Below are positions 22,596 to 32,880 of a DNA stretch of 64,000 nucleotides, one piece after another. Made by a program: the position numbers and the translations under genes. Numbering within the stretch: position 1 is the first letter of the stretch; every line of letters starts with the position of its first letter. The stretch comes from Primulina eburnea (taxonomy: Eukaryota > Streptophyta > Magnoliopsida > Lamiales > Gesneriaceae), in NCBI RefSeq assembly GCF_022965805.1, contig NC_133101.1, positions 44,863,642 to 44,927,641 of the forward strand, read 5' to 3'. The notes under the pieces are model-generated. The model ran no database searches and was not told the DNA's origin. It saw only the letters and a program-made list of their open reading frames with translations.

Positions 22596-23560
22596 TGTTA
22601 GACTTAATTTAATTGTGGTAATGAGAGTCAAAAACCAGTAGGTGGTGATAGTAAAAAAGAGGAAAATATAAATAGCAGAAGCTCTCGTAGCGCAAAAGCA
22701 GAAGCAGTACTCATCGAGTATTTGTTAGCAAAAATAGAAGCAGAACTTAACGTCTTTCATTTGATCGTTACAAGTCTTAAATGTTATTGTTACTTTACAT
22801 AGTACTAGTATTAATTACACCATTTAATGTTGTACGAAGACATTTAAAGCGCCTTACTAGTTTTGGTATAAAACTAAGACTGATTATTCTGAAGCTTTCT
22901 GCAGGACCCTTTTTCGGTGTTAAAGCTTATTCACTCAGAATAAAAGAAGTTGTTTTATTTATAGACGTTGGATTCAAAGTTTCTATATTCTGTCTATCAT
23001 TTCAACGTTGTTTTGAGCAATTAAAATCTATTCTTTATCTTCAAGATCAATATACATAAAAGCAGCACACTCTTTATAGCAGATATCTTATCATCTTAGA
23101 TCGTCTTGTGATGCTGTTTCTTTATCTCTTCACAAGCTATTCACTTTATTACATCTTATTGAGAAGAGTTTGTAATCTGGAAAAGAGTTTTTTCCAGAAC
23201 CTTGTTGTATTCATTATTTTGTGTTGTGAAACTAAGAGTTTCAGTAAGCAAAGGGTAAGTCCTACTGAAGTGGGTGTGTACAAGAGTTGTACTGTAAAAA
23301 CCGAAGTCTTTTAGTGATACCTTCTGGAAACAAAAGAAGGGAAGACGTAGAAGATTTTATCTTCGAACTTCCAGAAACAACTACTGTTTTTTCACCTCAA
23401 ACCATCAGATCGTTTCCGCACAAGTTATTATGATCTGCTGGAAATATACTCGAACAAGATAAGCTATAATCTCTAACAAGATTCTAGCACATTTGCAAAA
23501 ACGTCAAAGAAAAGAATGAGTTTATTCACCCATCTTCTAAACTCTATATCGATCCCAACA
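22596..23560 (+). mobile_element. 3' LTR of Sirevirus-like element F
   Basis: It starts TGTTAGACTT and ends TCGATCCCAACA, 965 bp, close to the 955 bp of the complete Sirevirus in this window. It shares with that element the GTCCTACTGAAGTGGG and CTTCTAAACTC phrases (in reverse orientation there). The 5' LTR, gag and pol of F are missing. ORFs at 22781 and 23108 inside it are chance. Confidence 0.75.
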
Positions 23561-24589
23561 TACTGAATTTGAAGACTAGGAAAAATTATTAAAACACTTT
23601 GATCTTATAGGGCAACAACTTTGGACAGAGTTTCGTCCAACCAATACAGTATCGTCATGTTCCAAAATTCTATTAAACAACAAATCGATGAAGCTGTGAA
23701 GGAAATGAGACCTTGGTTTTGATTTGAAATCTATGAATTTGTGTTCACTTTTTCCAAAATTCAATTAAACAACAAATCTATGAATTTTTGTTAATGTGAA
23801 ATCTGTGACCTTTGTTTTGATTTCAAATTATAAAAAGTTATAAATTATTAATTTATAAAATATTTTTGCTCGAATCATCCAAAGAAAAATTAACTAATTT
23901 GCATGTACCTCCAGAATTTTATAGAATTTTTAAAAGTTAAGATTGAATAGTGCTTAATTGTTTAAAACTCTACAAAAATTTGTTTTGGATATCCTAGACT
24001 TCTATTGAGTTAATAAAATTCTAAACTAAATACTCACGAATAAGATTTTTTGATATTCCTCATTAATAATTATCTTAAGATTTGTCTATATAATTGAAGA
24101 ATTTGTATTCAAGTTATAATATTTATCAATATTTTTAAAACATATTGATCTAAGATTTAATATTAATATGTAATTTAATATCTGACAATATTCTTGAAGA
24201 ACGTTAACTCGGTAAAAAGTATAAAAATATATATATTGTTATATAAAAACTCATATAAAATCATCTCACAAGTCAATTTTGTGAGATTAATCTCCTACCA
24301 GACCCGATTTATGAAAAAATATTACTTTTATGCCAAAAAAATTATTGTAGATATGGATTGGGTCGACCTATCTTACTGATATAGATTCATGAGATAGTTT
24401 TACAGGAGACTACTCGTGTTCTAATATTCTTGAAGAAGCACAATCTTATGTTTACCAATATATATGAATAATGATGATTTGATTTTGATTAGGAACATAT
24501 ATATTTGTTAATCAAATTTTTTCATAAAGGATTATATAATATTAATCAGCATTCCTAGAAATATCAATTTGATTTATATTGGGTTAAAA
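23561..24589. other. AT-rich intergenic DNA, no gene seen
   Basis: No frame with a recognisable domain. Near 23660-23800 a phrase of about 25 bases containing TTAAACAACAAATC occurs twice about 105 bp apart, suggesting a decayed tandem duplication. A short dispersed repeat occupies about 24246-24414. GAGTT at 24590-24594 is the target duplication of the LTR that follows. Confidence 0.6.
24246..24414. repeat. Short dispersed repeat, copy 1 (MITE-like)
   Basis: It shares with 39954-40121 the ordered phrases TGTGAGA, TTATGAAAAA, TATTACTTTTATGC, ATTGTAGATATGG, GGGT.GACC and ATTCATGAGA. The ends of the other copy form imperfect inverted repeats. No coding capacity. Its class is an inference. Confidence 0.55.
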
Positions 24590-24594
24590 GAGTT
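24590..24594. repeat. Target-site duplication GAGTT
   Basis: GAGTT precedes the LTR at 24595 and follows LTR ends at 26787-26791 and 34712-34716. Finding it after both LTRs is the key clue to the rearrangement of this locus. Confidence 0.85.
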
Positions 24595-24722
24595 TGTAAT
24601 GCCCAAAACTTTCTCCTGTTAATTCGAGATTATTAATTGATAAATTGATATGATTATAGAAGCATTACTCTGAGACATGATTTGGGATAGCATGTGTATG
24701 GTGTGGTGTGAGACCATAAGGT

Positions 24723-24950
24723 CTCGCGCATATGCAAGGAGACGAGGCGCGCATATGCGCGAGAGGCACAGGCCGAGGCAGAAGACCTCACGCATATGCG
24801 CGAGAAGAGGCACGCATATACGCGAGCATGTAAAATTCCCATGTGCCGAGACAGTAGGTCTCACGCATATGCGCGAGCAGGATAAATGCAATACGCCGAG
24901 ATAGTAGGTCTCGCGCATATGCACCGGTGAAGGTCGCGCATATGCGCGAG
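24723..24950. repeat. Palindrome array in left Gy2 LTR
   Basis: Seven copies, full or decayed, of the CTCGCGCATATGCGCGAG palindrome in about 230 bp. Copies at 24749 and 24933 are nearly perfect. Several copies follow the phrase GTAGGTCT, so the repeating unit is longer than the palindrome. Translated frames over it (HMRE or RAYAR repeats) are artefacts of the repeat. Confidence 0.9.
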
Positions 24951-26412
24951 AAGTGCTGCATAAATAATGATGCCACATGTCTTTGGCATGCATGGTATAT
25001 ATATCAAATCTTCATTCTCCTTCAGAATGGCAACGAGGAAGAAGAACCGAGGAAGCTCCGTGAAATCCTTACGCCTTTGCACTTCTTAGGAATTTGATTG
25101 TGCAAGATCCGGCAGTCTGATTTTCAGTCCGACTTTAGTTTCGTGCTCTTCTTGTTAAGGGCTTCAAAAAGATGTAAGTTTTCTTATATTCTGGCTTGGT
25201 TTGAATTTGATGTTGGAGAAATCTTGATTTGATTCATATTATGTGTTCCTGAGATTGTAGTAATTGTATAACTGAAACCGGATCGAAGAACGGACACCGT
25301 ATGAAATTATTATCATTTTCCAGATATGTTTGCTTGAGAATATACAGATTTGGTGCTAGAATTGTTTTGGTTAATTGATTCTGAGTTATTGAAATTGGTA
25401 TCTATTGATATTGAGTTGCTGGATATATCGAGATTGTGCTGTTATGCCGTCGAAACAGAATTAGTTTGAATTCCGATCATATACGGTATTGATTTGAGTT
25501 GTATATTGATGTTTTATATTTCGAATGTCATTGCTAGATTGATTGTTGACAGCTTAGAATTCAAGATTTCGACTTCGTCATATCGACAAAAAGAAAGTTA
25601 TAAATCAATGTTAAACCGGGAGATACAACTCGAGTAAGAGATAACTTGAGTTTCCCAAAACCACATACTTATTGGTTATTGCTTTAATACCTTTGTATTC
25701 TTTGAATGTATATGCTTATTCTATTGATTTATAGAAAACCAGAGAATAGAAGATAGATATCTAGAAAGAGTCTGTGGCAGAGGTGCCAAGTCACTGTATG
25801 TTTGGTTTATGTCGATGTGCTTAGGAGTAGATCGACTCTTATTGTAGAAATTCGATATAATATACCAAATTCTGGGAACCGGGATCCCTAGATAAGAGTC
25901 GAGTCAGAGATTAGGAGTCTAAGAGTTTGATTTACAATTTATATCGATTCATGTTCCTCATATTGTGATACATGTTATTTGATAAATGTTTATGATTTTG
26001 TATATGCTTATATAAAATGCTTGTATACGTTGTTTATATTGGGAACTATATTCTCACCGGAGTTATCCGGGTGTTGTTCTGTTTGTATGTATGCATGACA
26101 ACAGGTGGGACAGGATCATGGTCGAGAAGAGGATGAGAGATCGAGATTAGAAAGGAGATCCGGGTCCAGAAGTAGAACTGGTGTTCAATACATGATATGT
26201 AGTTGATTAACCCTAGTTTGGTTATGAATTTGTATCGAAAATCTTTTGTACCTTTGGTCAGGTTTTGGATATTAAACTTGATCTTTTAAATAAAATAAGA
26301 TTGGTTATCACATGTTGTAGTTTTTTATACACTTGTGCAATTTTTTTAAAAAAAATTCAACCTAGATTATTTAATTGATCCAATTAATCCAAAGATGATT
26401 AAGAAATAAGTT

Positions 26413-26763
26413 TGTTGGGTGCAATAATTGTCCATGCTTGGTAGAGCGATCGAACCGTGGTGATTGTGCTGCTGTGTGGTTTAAAAGATTTGAGTTGCAC
26501 CATTACTACTAGCTGTAGCTTTTGGTAAAGCGGCAAGCGCTCGATCCTTTTAATTGGTATCAGTGCGATGGTCACGGGTTCGATTCTTATTGATTGCAAG
26601 GAGTGAAATTATTAAAAGGGAGATTGTTGGGTGCAATAATTGTCCCTGCTTGGTAGAGTGATCGAACCGTGGTGTTTGTGCTGTTTTGCGGTTTAAAAGA
26701 TTTGAGTTGCACCATTACTACTAGTTATAGCTTTTGGTAAAACGGCAAGCGCTCGGTCCTACA
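26413..26763 (+). mobile_element. TRIM-like miniature LTR element in left Gy2 LTR
   Basis: Two direct repeats of about 136 bp (26413-26548 and 26625-26760), both starting TGTTGGGTGCAATAATTG, flank only about 76 bp. That insert starts with TTGGTATCAGTGCGATGG (26554 on), one mismatch from the initiator-tRNA primer site, and ends with the purine tract AAAAGGGAGA just before the second repeat. This is the full plan of a terminal-repeat retrotransposon in miniature. No protein is encoded. LTR A, a relative, lacks it at the equivalent place. I could not find a clean target duplication. Confidence 0.75.
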
Positions 26764-26786
26764 GAATTAACATCCGGATCCTCACA

Positions 26787-27904
26787 GAGTTACTGAGAAT
26801 CTAACAAAAAGAAAACCGCTACTTTCTGTTAAAATGTCAATTCGAGTGTAGTGGTTGCATGTATTTATGTTTTGTAAATTTTAAAGTATTATTAATATGT
26901 GCATACCACAATTTTAAAGGTCTTTGTTCCTAAAATACCCGAAGACATTGGCATGATCCCGTCAAAAGATTCAATAATTTCAAGTGATGATTGTGATATG
27001 AGAATATTTCAAGCAATATTTTTTTCCTTATCTGAGATTTTTTCAACAAGATTTTTAATAAGTTCATTAACAAATAGTGACAAGTGTCGTACTCTTTTGC
27101 TTTACCAGATTCTTGTCTCATTGGGCGGGACAAATTCATCGTCAAGAAAACATCAAAAATGAAATATATATTGTTGTACTATTTTTTTTCTTGGCCAAAA
27201 TTTTTTCCTTTTGGATTTTACTATTTTAATAAGATTTTAAAGATTTGTGATCAAAATATCATTTAAAAAAAAAAATAGTATTATGGTATTGTATCCAATC
27301 TCAGTTATTAATAAAACATTTTTGGGTCATCATATGAGCTCACTTTTTCTCTCTTCTATATAAATTTTATGACATTTACTGCATTTAATGTACCTGTTTG
27401 CTATCAATTTTCACCCGAAAACTATCAAATATTCGTTCTTGTAATTTTTTAAAATATCAATAAGTGTTATTTCCAAATTTTATGACATTTATTGTATATT
27501 TAATTTACTTGTTTGCTATCAATTTTCACCCAAAAACTATCAAATATTCGTTATTGTAATTTTTTAAAATATCAATATGTGCTATTTCCTAATCGATTTG
27601 TATACTAATAAATTGGTCAAACACAATCATATATATATTTATTGTTTATGGAAAAAAAATATATTAAATTTTTTATAAACTTTAATGCATTTAACTATAT
27701 TCGGATTCTTCACACTTGACAGGACTTGGACTTATGCGTTATCACACCCTCACAGAGTAAAATGCCAAGACTGAAACACAAATGAACTTAGCAGTTAGCA
27801 CCCCCATTTAATGGTCGAACCTCGTACAATGGTCATAGCATTAGAGAGAACTGCTCTTGGTTACTAACTCAATAGCAGCACAAAGTCCAATCCAAGTAAA
27901 AAGA
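26787..27904 (+). repeat. Duplicated flanking segment X, copy 1
   Basis: It begins with the GAGTT duplication and is about 99 percent identical by eye to 34712-35827, with the shared part ending at AAAAAGA in both. Copy 2 lies next to the guanosine deaminase gene and is the likely original. The segment is AT-rich. A minus-strand frame near 26930-27150 has a somewhat protein-like look (SLFVNELIKNLVEKISDKEK) but carries two stops, and I do not recognise it. Confidence 0.85.
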
Positions 27905-28813
27905 CACCTATGGAAATATTGTTGAAAAGATTTTAGTCGTTCAAACCACCGACTCTGAAAGGCACAGAGACTTCTGTTGATTGTGAGAGTTGGCTTGACG
28001 ACATTGAGATGTTTTTTGATTCACTTGACTATACAGATGAGCGTAGAGTAATATTGATTGGTCACCAGTGGTATGATGTTGCAAAGAATTGGTGGCTTAC
28101 AACCAAGAAAGCTTTGGAGCATCGAGGTACGGTTATTACTTGGAAGATCTTTAAAACATAATTCTTTCAACGGTTCTTCCCAGTATCGTACAGAAAATAC
28201 AAGGGTGCGGAGTTCTCCAACCTGAAACAGAGTCAATTGAATATTGAAGAATACGGGGCCAAATTCTCTACCTTGCTGCGATTTGCTCACACGTTGCTGA
28301 GAATGATGAAGCATTGGCTGATCAGTTTATAAATGGGCTGAATCCTGAAATTTTTACTCTGTTAAATACTCGGATATCGAATAATTTTGCTGATGCTTTG
28401 AATAAAGCAAAGGGAGCTGAAGCATGCCTGATCAGACAGAAAGGAGCTTCGTATATTGCACCAGCACCGAAACAGCAACCATATTCTACTCAATTTCACC
28501 AACCCCTCCCAGATTTGAGAGTAGCAGTAGCAGCAGTGGGAAGAAGTATTATTTGAAAGCCAGAGGGAAACAGTTTAAGAAGTTTGGTAGCCCTTCATCT
28601 AGCTCCAGTGGTTCACGACAGAGCCAGAGTTATACAGGGGTCTATTGCAGAACAATTGGCGGAAGACATCCCACAGAGCAATGCCAAGGAGTGTTTGGTA
28701 GTTGCAACATCTGCAGACAGCAGGGACATTTTGCCAGAGTCTGTCCACAGCGAGGTTCTCAAAGATCCCAGGGAGCAGAATCATCTGGATCAGTAGCTCA
28801 GATTGATAGATGA
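27905..28813 (+). pseudogene. Gag of Gy2, N-terminus missing
   Basis: It opens inside the capsid domain (FKPPTLKGTETSVDCESWLD), shows WYDVAKNWWLTTKKAL, a stop after WKIFKT near 28158, then YGAKFSTLLRF. After frameshifts it reaches the knuckles CRTIGGRHPTEQC and CNICRQQGHFARVCP (a complete CCHC). The start codon, leader and primer site are absent because the join at 27904/27905 removed them. Confidence 0.85.
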
Positions 28814-28921
28814 TCATTTGTTGTTCACTCTTTCCAGCCAGCACCTACCAAGTCACAGCCAAGGCCAGGAGGAAGCCAGACTGTTAGCCAGCCTCCGAGA
28901 CAGCAGGCCAGAGTATTTGCA

Positions 28922-29491
28922 TTGACTGAAGAACAGGCTCAAGAAGCACATGATGATGTTGTTGCATGTAACTGTTCTCTTTATGGTTATCCTGCTTATG
29001 TATTGATTGATACGGGTGTATCTCATACTTTTATCTCTGAGCGATTTGCATTGATGCATGCTTTTCCTGTTGAGTCTTTATCTGCTGTAGTATCTGTCTC
29101 TTCACCTTCGGGGAGAGGTCTTATATCAGTGAATTTTGACAAACATTGTATACTGCAGTATGATGACAATGAGATAGAGTTAGACTATATTGTACTTTGG
29201 TTGTCTAATTTTGACTGCATTATTGGTATCGATATGCTGACCAAGTACAGAGCTACCGTAGATTGTTTCCAAAAAAATGTGAGATTCAGACCTGAAAGGG
29301 CTGATGAATGGAAATTTTACGGTAAGGGTTCCAGATCGCGAATTCCTTTTATATCTGTGTTGTCTATGACTCGATTATTACATAAAGAAGCAGAGAGATT
29401 CCTTGTGTATTCAGTAGATGTACTGAAATCGAGCCCTTCATTGGCAGATCTACCAATAGTATGTGAGTTTGCTGATGTCTTTCCAGATTAG
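28922..29491 (+). pseudogene. Protease of Gy2
   Basis: AYVLIDTGVSHTFISERFAL has the catalytic DTG, and FDCIIGIDMLTKYRATVDCF the conserved second half. The C-terminal part leads toward RT (LADLPIVCEFADVFPD) and ends at a stop at 29489. A second region, 29492-29663, continues pre-RT sequence in broken frames. Confidence 0.85.
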
Positions 29492-30674
29492 AGATTCCGG
29501 GTTTGTCTCTAGTCCGGGAGATAGATTTCAGTATTTAGTTGATACCAGGTACTGTTCCTATTTCAAAAACTCCATATAGAATGGCACCGATTGAATTTAA
29601 ATAATTGAAGAATCAGCTAGAAGATTTACTGACCAAGGATTACATCAGACCGAGGGTTTCTTCTTGGGTGCTCCAGTACTATTTGTCAGAAAAAAAGACG
29701 GTTCAATGAGACTCTGCATTGATTATCGGAAACTGAACAAGGCTACGATAAAGAATAAATATCCTTTGCCTCGTATTGATGATTTATTCGATCAGTTGCA
29801 GGGTTCTTCTGTTTATTCCAAGATCGATCTGAGATCTGGATATCATCAGTTGAGAGTCAAAGATTCCGATATATCAAAGATAGCTTTCAGAACCAGGTAT
29901 GGCAATTATGAGTTTATAGTCATGCCGTTTGGTTCAACGAATGCTCCAGCTGTATTTATGGGTTTGATGAACCGCATATTTCAATGGTATCTAGATGATT
30001 TTTTGATTATTTTCATTGATGATATTCTGATATATTCAAAGAATATGACTGATCATGCTGAACATTTGAGAATTGTATTGAAAACTCTGAGGGCTGAAAA
30101 ACTCTATGCCAAATTATCGAAATGTGAGTTTTGGCTGAGACAAGTTGTGTTTTTGTGGAAAATTATATCTGGAGATGGTATTTCTGTCGATCCTAGCAAA
30201 GTTGAGGCTGTAATCAACTCGCATAGACCGACATCAATGCTAGAGATACGCAGTTTTATGGGTTTAGCAGGTTACTATCGACGATTTATCAAAGATTTCT
30301 CGAGTATTGCTAAGCCGATTACTCAGCTGACTCAGAAGAATACTCCTTTCGTTTGGTCAGAGGCGTGTGAATCTAGTTTTCTAGAGTTGAAGAAGAGATT
30401 AACCAGTGCTCTGCTGTTGAATATTCCGTCAGGTACTGATGATTTTGTTATTTACTGTGACGCTTCTCACAGAGGATTATGTTGTGTTTTGATGCAGCGA
30501 GGACATGTTATTGCTTATGCCTCGAAACAACTGAAAGCACACGAGACTCGCTACCCGATTCATGATCTTGAATTGGCTGCCATCGTATTTGCATTGAAGA
30601 TCTGGAAACACTACCTATACGGTGAGAAATTTGAAATTTATGCTGATCACAAAAGCTTGAAATATCTATATTAA
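29492..30674 (+). pseudogene. Reverse transcriptase and RNase H start of Gy2
   Basis: A 336-codon open stretch at 29664-30674 holds [20 protein letters not shown], the catalytic [34 protein letters not shown] and RNase H through [18 protein letters not shown] and [22 protein letters not shown] stop falls after HKSLKYLY. Upstream, pre-RT sequence (APIEFK with a stop where E is expected) is broken. Confidence 0.88.
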
Positions 30675-30745
30675 CAGTCAGAACTCAATATGAGGCACGA
30701 AGATGGCTTGATTTGTTGAAAGATTTTGATTCTGAAATCAAATAT

Positions 30746-30833
30746 TCGAAATATGGCTTTCAAATTAAGTTCCTAATTAGTGGATGCTGCCAAAGGGAGT
30801 GTCTCCATCGTTTAACACAGACCCACGAGCTGC
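30746..30833. other. 88-bp foreign insertion in RNase H of Gy2
   Basis: The RNase H frame reads up to EIKY at 30745 and resumes with HPGKSNAAADALSR at 30834, so the 88 bases between are extra relative to B and C. The length is not a multiple of three. I see no terminal repeats or target duplication. It looks like filler DNA copied during break repair. Source unknown. Confidence 0.7.
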
Positions 30834-32430
30834 CATCCGGGAAAGTCAAATGCAGCAGCTGATGCACTGAGTCGAAAGGTATGTTCTTTATCCTTATCGA
30901 CGATTGGTGTTTCAAATTTGATTAAAGATTGCTGTTTTTCTGGATTAGTATTTGAAACAGATTGTAAACCTTTGAGGCTTTATGCCATTCAAGTCGAACC
31001 AGAGCTGATTTTGAGAATTAAAGAAGCACAGAAAGGTGATCAGAATATTCAGAATTCGATTGCGATGGTCAGATCAGGGCATTGTTCAGAACATTAGGTT
31101 CTTAATGATGTGTTATATGTGAATAATCATCTTGTTGTGCCAGATGTTTCAGACTTGAAACAACAGATTTTATCAGAAGCACATATTAGTCGATTTAGTA
31201 TTCATCCTGGTGGCAGAAAAATGTACAATGATTTGAAGAAGCAGTTTTGGTGGAAACAGATGAAATCAGATATTGCAGATTGTGTATCCAAATGTCTGAA
31301 TTGCCAACATGTGAAAGCAGAAAGAAAGAAACCAGGAGGTCTGTTGCATAGCTTATCTATTCCAGAATGGAAATGGGATCATATTTCCATGCATTTTGTG
31401 ACAAAGCTACCACGATCCTCCAGAGGTTGTGATGCGATTTGGGTTGTTATTGACAGATTGATCAAATGAGCATGTTTTATTCCTTATCGAATGACATACC
31501 GACACGACCAAATGGCAGAGATTTATGTCAGAGAAGTGATCAGATTGCATGGAGTGCCAAAGTCTATTGTATCAGATCGTGATCCTCGATTTACTTCACA
31601 CTTTTGGCACAGTTTGCAACAAGCTCTAGGTACAAAATTGCACTTGAGTACCGCATATCATCCACAGACAGACGGACAGTCAGAACGGACTATCCTGACA
31701 TTGTAAGATATGCTGAGAGCTGTAGTGCTATATTTTAGCACTAATTGGCAAGACTCTTTGCCACTTTGTGAGTTTTCGTACAACAACAGCTATCAGACGA
31801 GTATATAGATAGCTCCGTTTGAAGCTTTGTATGGCAAGAAGTGCAGATCCCCTCTTTATTGGGATGACATCTCCGAGGTACCTGAACTTGGGCCTGATAT
31901 GATCCGAGAGATGATTGAGAAAGTGAAGCTGATTCAGCAGAGAATGAAGACAACTCAGGATAGACAGGTCGAATATGCGAATATTCGACGACGATCGCTA
32001 GTATTTGAGGCAGGAGACATAGTATTTCTGAATATTTCTCCTTTCAGAGGCGCTGTCATATTTGGCAAGAAAGGGAAATTATCTACACGCTATATTGGTC
32101 CTTATGAGATTCTGGAGAAGATAGGTGATCGTGCCTATCGACTTGCTCTACCTCCGTCTTTTATCTGAAATACATGATGTCTTTCATGTATCTTTATTAC
32201 GGAAATATCTTCCTGATGCTTTTCATATTCTTCAGCTAAATGAGGCCGAACTTGATGAAAATCTGAGTTATTTTGAAAAGCCGATCCAGATTATCGATCA
32301 TAAAGAAAAGCAGCTCAGAACGAAGACTATTCCGCTTGTGAAAGTTCATTAGAGTCGTCATGGTATTGAAGAAGCTACTTGGGAAACCGAATCAGATATG
32401 AAACATAAATTCCCAGAGTTAATTCACTGA
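30834..32430 (+). pseudogene. Integrase and chromodomain-like tail of Gy2
   Basis: After the spacer come the zinc finger (SEAHISRFSIHPGGRKMYND, then CLNCQHVKAERKKPGG, intact) and the core. The first catalytic Asp is His (HISMHFVTKLP). The other two acidic residues remain (VSDRDPRFTSHFW; TDGQSERTILTL). Stops follow LIK, LTL and YQTSI. The C-terminal region keeps YIGPYEILEKIGDRAYRLAL, VSLLRKYLPD and the tail SRHGIEEATWETES. It cannot integrate on its own. Confidence 0.87.
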
Positions 32431-32514
32431 TGTGAGTTTTCTTATTCAGTTTATGTTATATTTCTTATCTATATGATTTGATTGCTTATGATTTCGAAGA
32501 CATAATCAGATCTT

Positions 32515-32525
32515 AGAGGGGGAAT
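32515..32525 (+). promoter_or_regulatory. Polypurine tract of Gy2
   Basis: AGAGGGGGAAT lies directly before the right LTR start TGTAATGCCC and would prime plus-strand synthesis. Confidence 0.75.
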
Positions 32526-32652
32526 TGTAATGCCCGAGATTTTATCATGTTAATCCGAAATTATTAATTGATAAATTGATATGATTTAGAAGGATTACTC
32601 CGAGACACGATTTGGGAGAGCATGTGTATGGTGTGGTGTGAGACCAGAAGGT

Positions 32653-32880
32653 CTCACGCATATACGCGGAGACGAGGCGCGCATATGCACGAGAAGCACA
32701 GGCCGAGGTAGAAGACCTCTCTCATATGCGTGAGAAGAGGTGCGCATATGAGCGAGCATGTAAAATTCCCAAGTGCAGAGACAGTAGGTCTCGCGCATAT
32801 GCGCGAGCAGGAGAAATGCATTATACCGAGACAGTAGGTCTCGCGCATATGCACCGGTGATGGTCGCGCATATGCGCGAG
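32653..32880. repeat. Palindrome array in right Gy2 LTR
   Basis: Seven copies at the same positions as in the left LTR, with different decay patterns (for example CTCATATGCGTGAG here against CACGCATATGCGCGAG there). The last copy, GTCGCGCATATGCGCGAG ending at 32880, is nearly perfect in both. Confidence 0.9.

Larger units (their letters stand above)
24595..26786 (+). mobile_element. Left LTR of Gy2, followed by target duplication
   Basis: It starts TGTAATGCCC and ends CCTCACA, 2192 bp including a 351-bp TRIM-like insertion. GAGTT on both sides means that by itself this is a solo LTR structure. Compared with the right LTR it differs clearly in the first kilobase (about 8 percent in the pieces I compared) and only by 1-2 percent in the last kilobase. 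Confidence 0.9.

Noticed and set aside
24619..25082. ORFs with repeated HMRE or RAYAR peptides
   Set aside because: These are translations of the CpG palindrome array; similar peptides arise on both strands and in all three LTRs.
26545..26600. tRNA gene or tRNA-derived SINE suggested by GGGTTCGATTC
   Set aside because: There is no cloverleaf or spaced A box, and the site lies just after the first of two direct repeats where a TRIM primer site belongs. A SINE origin is still possible but explains less.
26899..27162. 87-residue ORF conserved at 34823-35086
   Set aside because: Conservation is due to the recent duplication of the whole segment X; no domain and no codon-biased differences.
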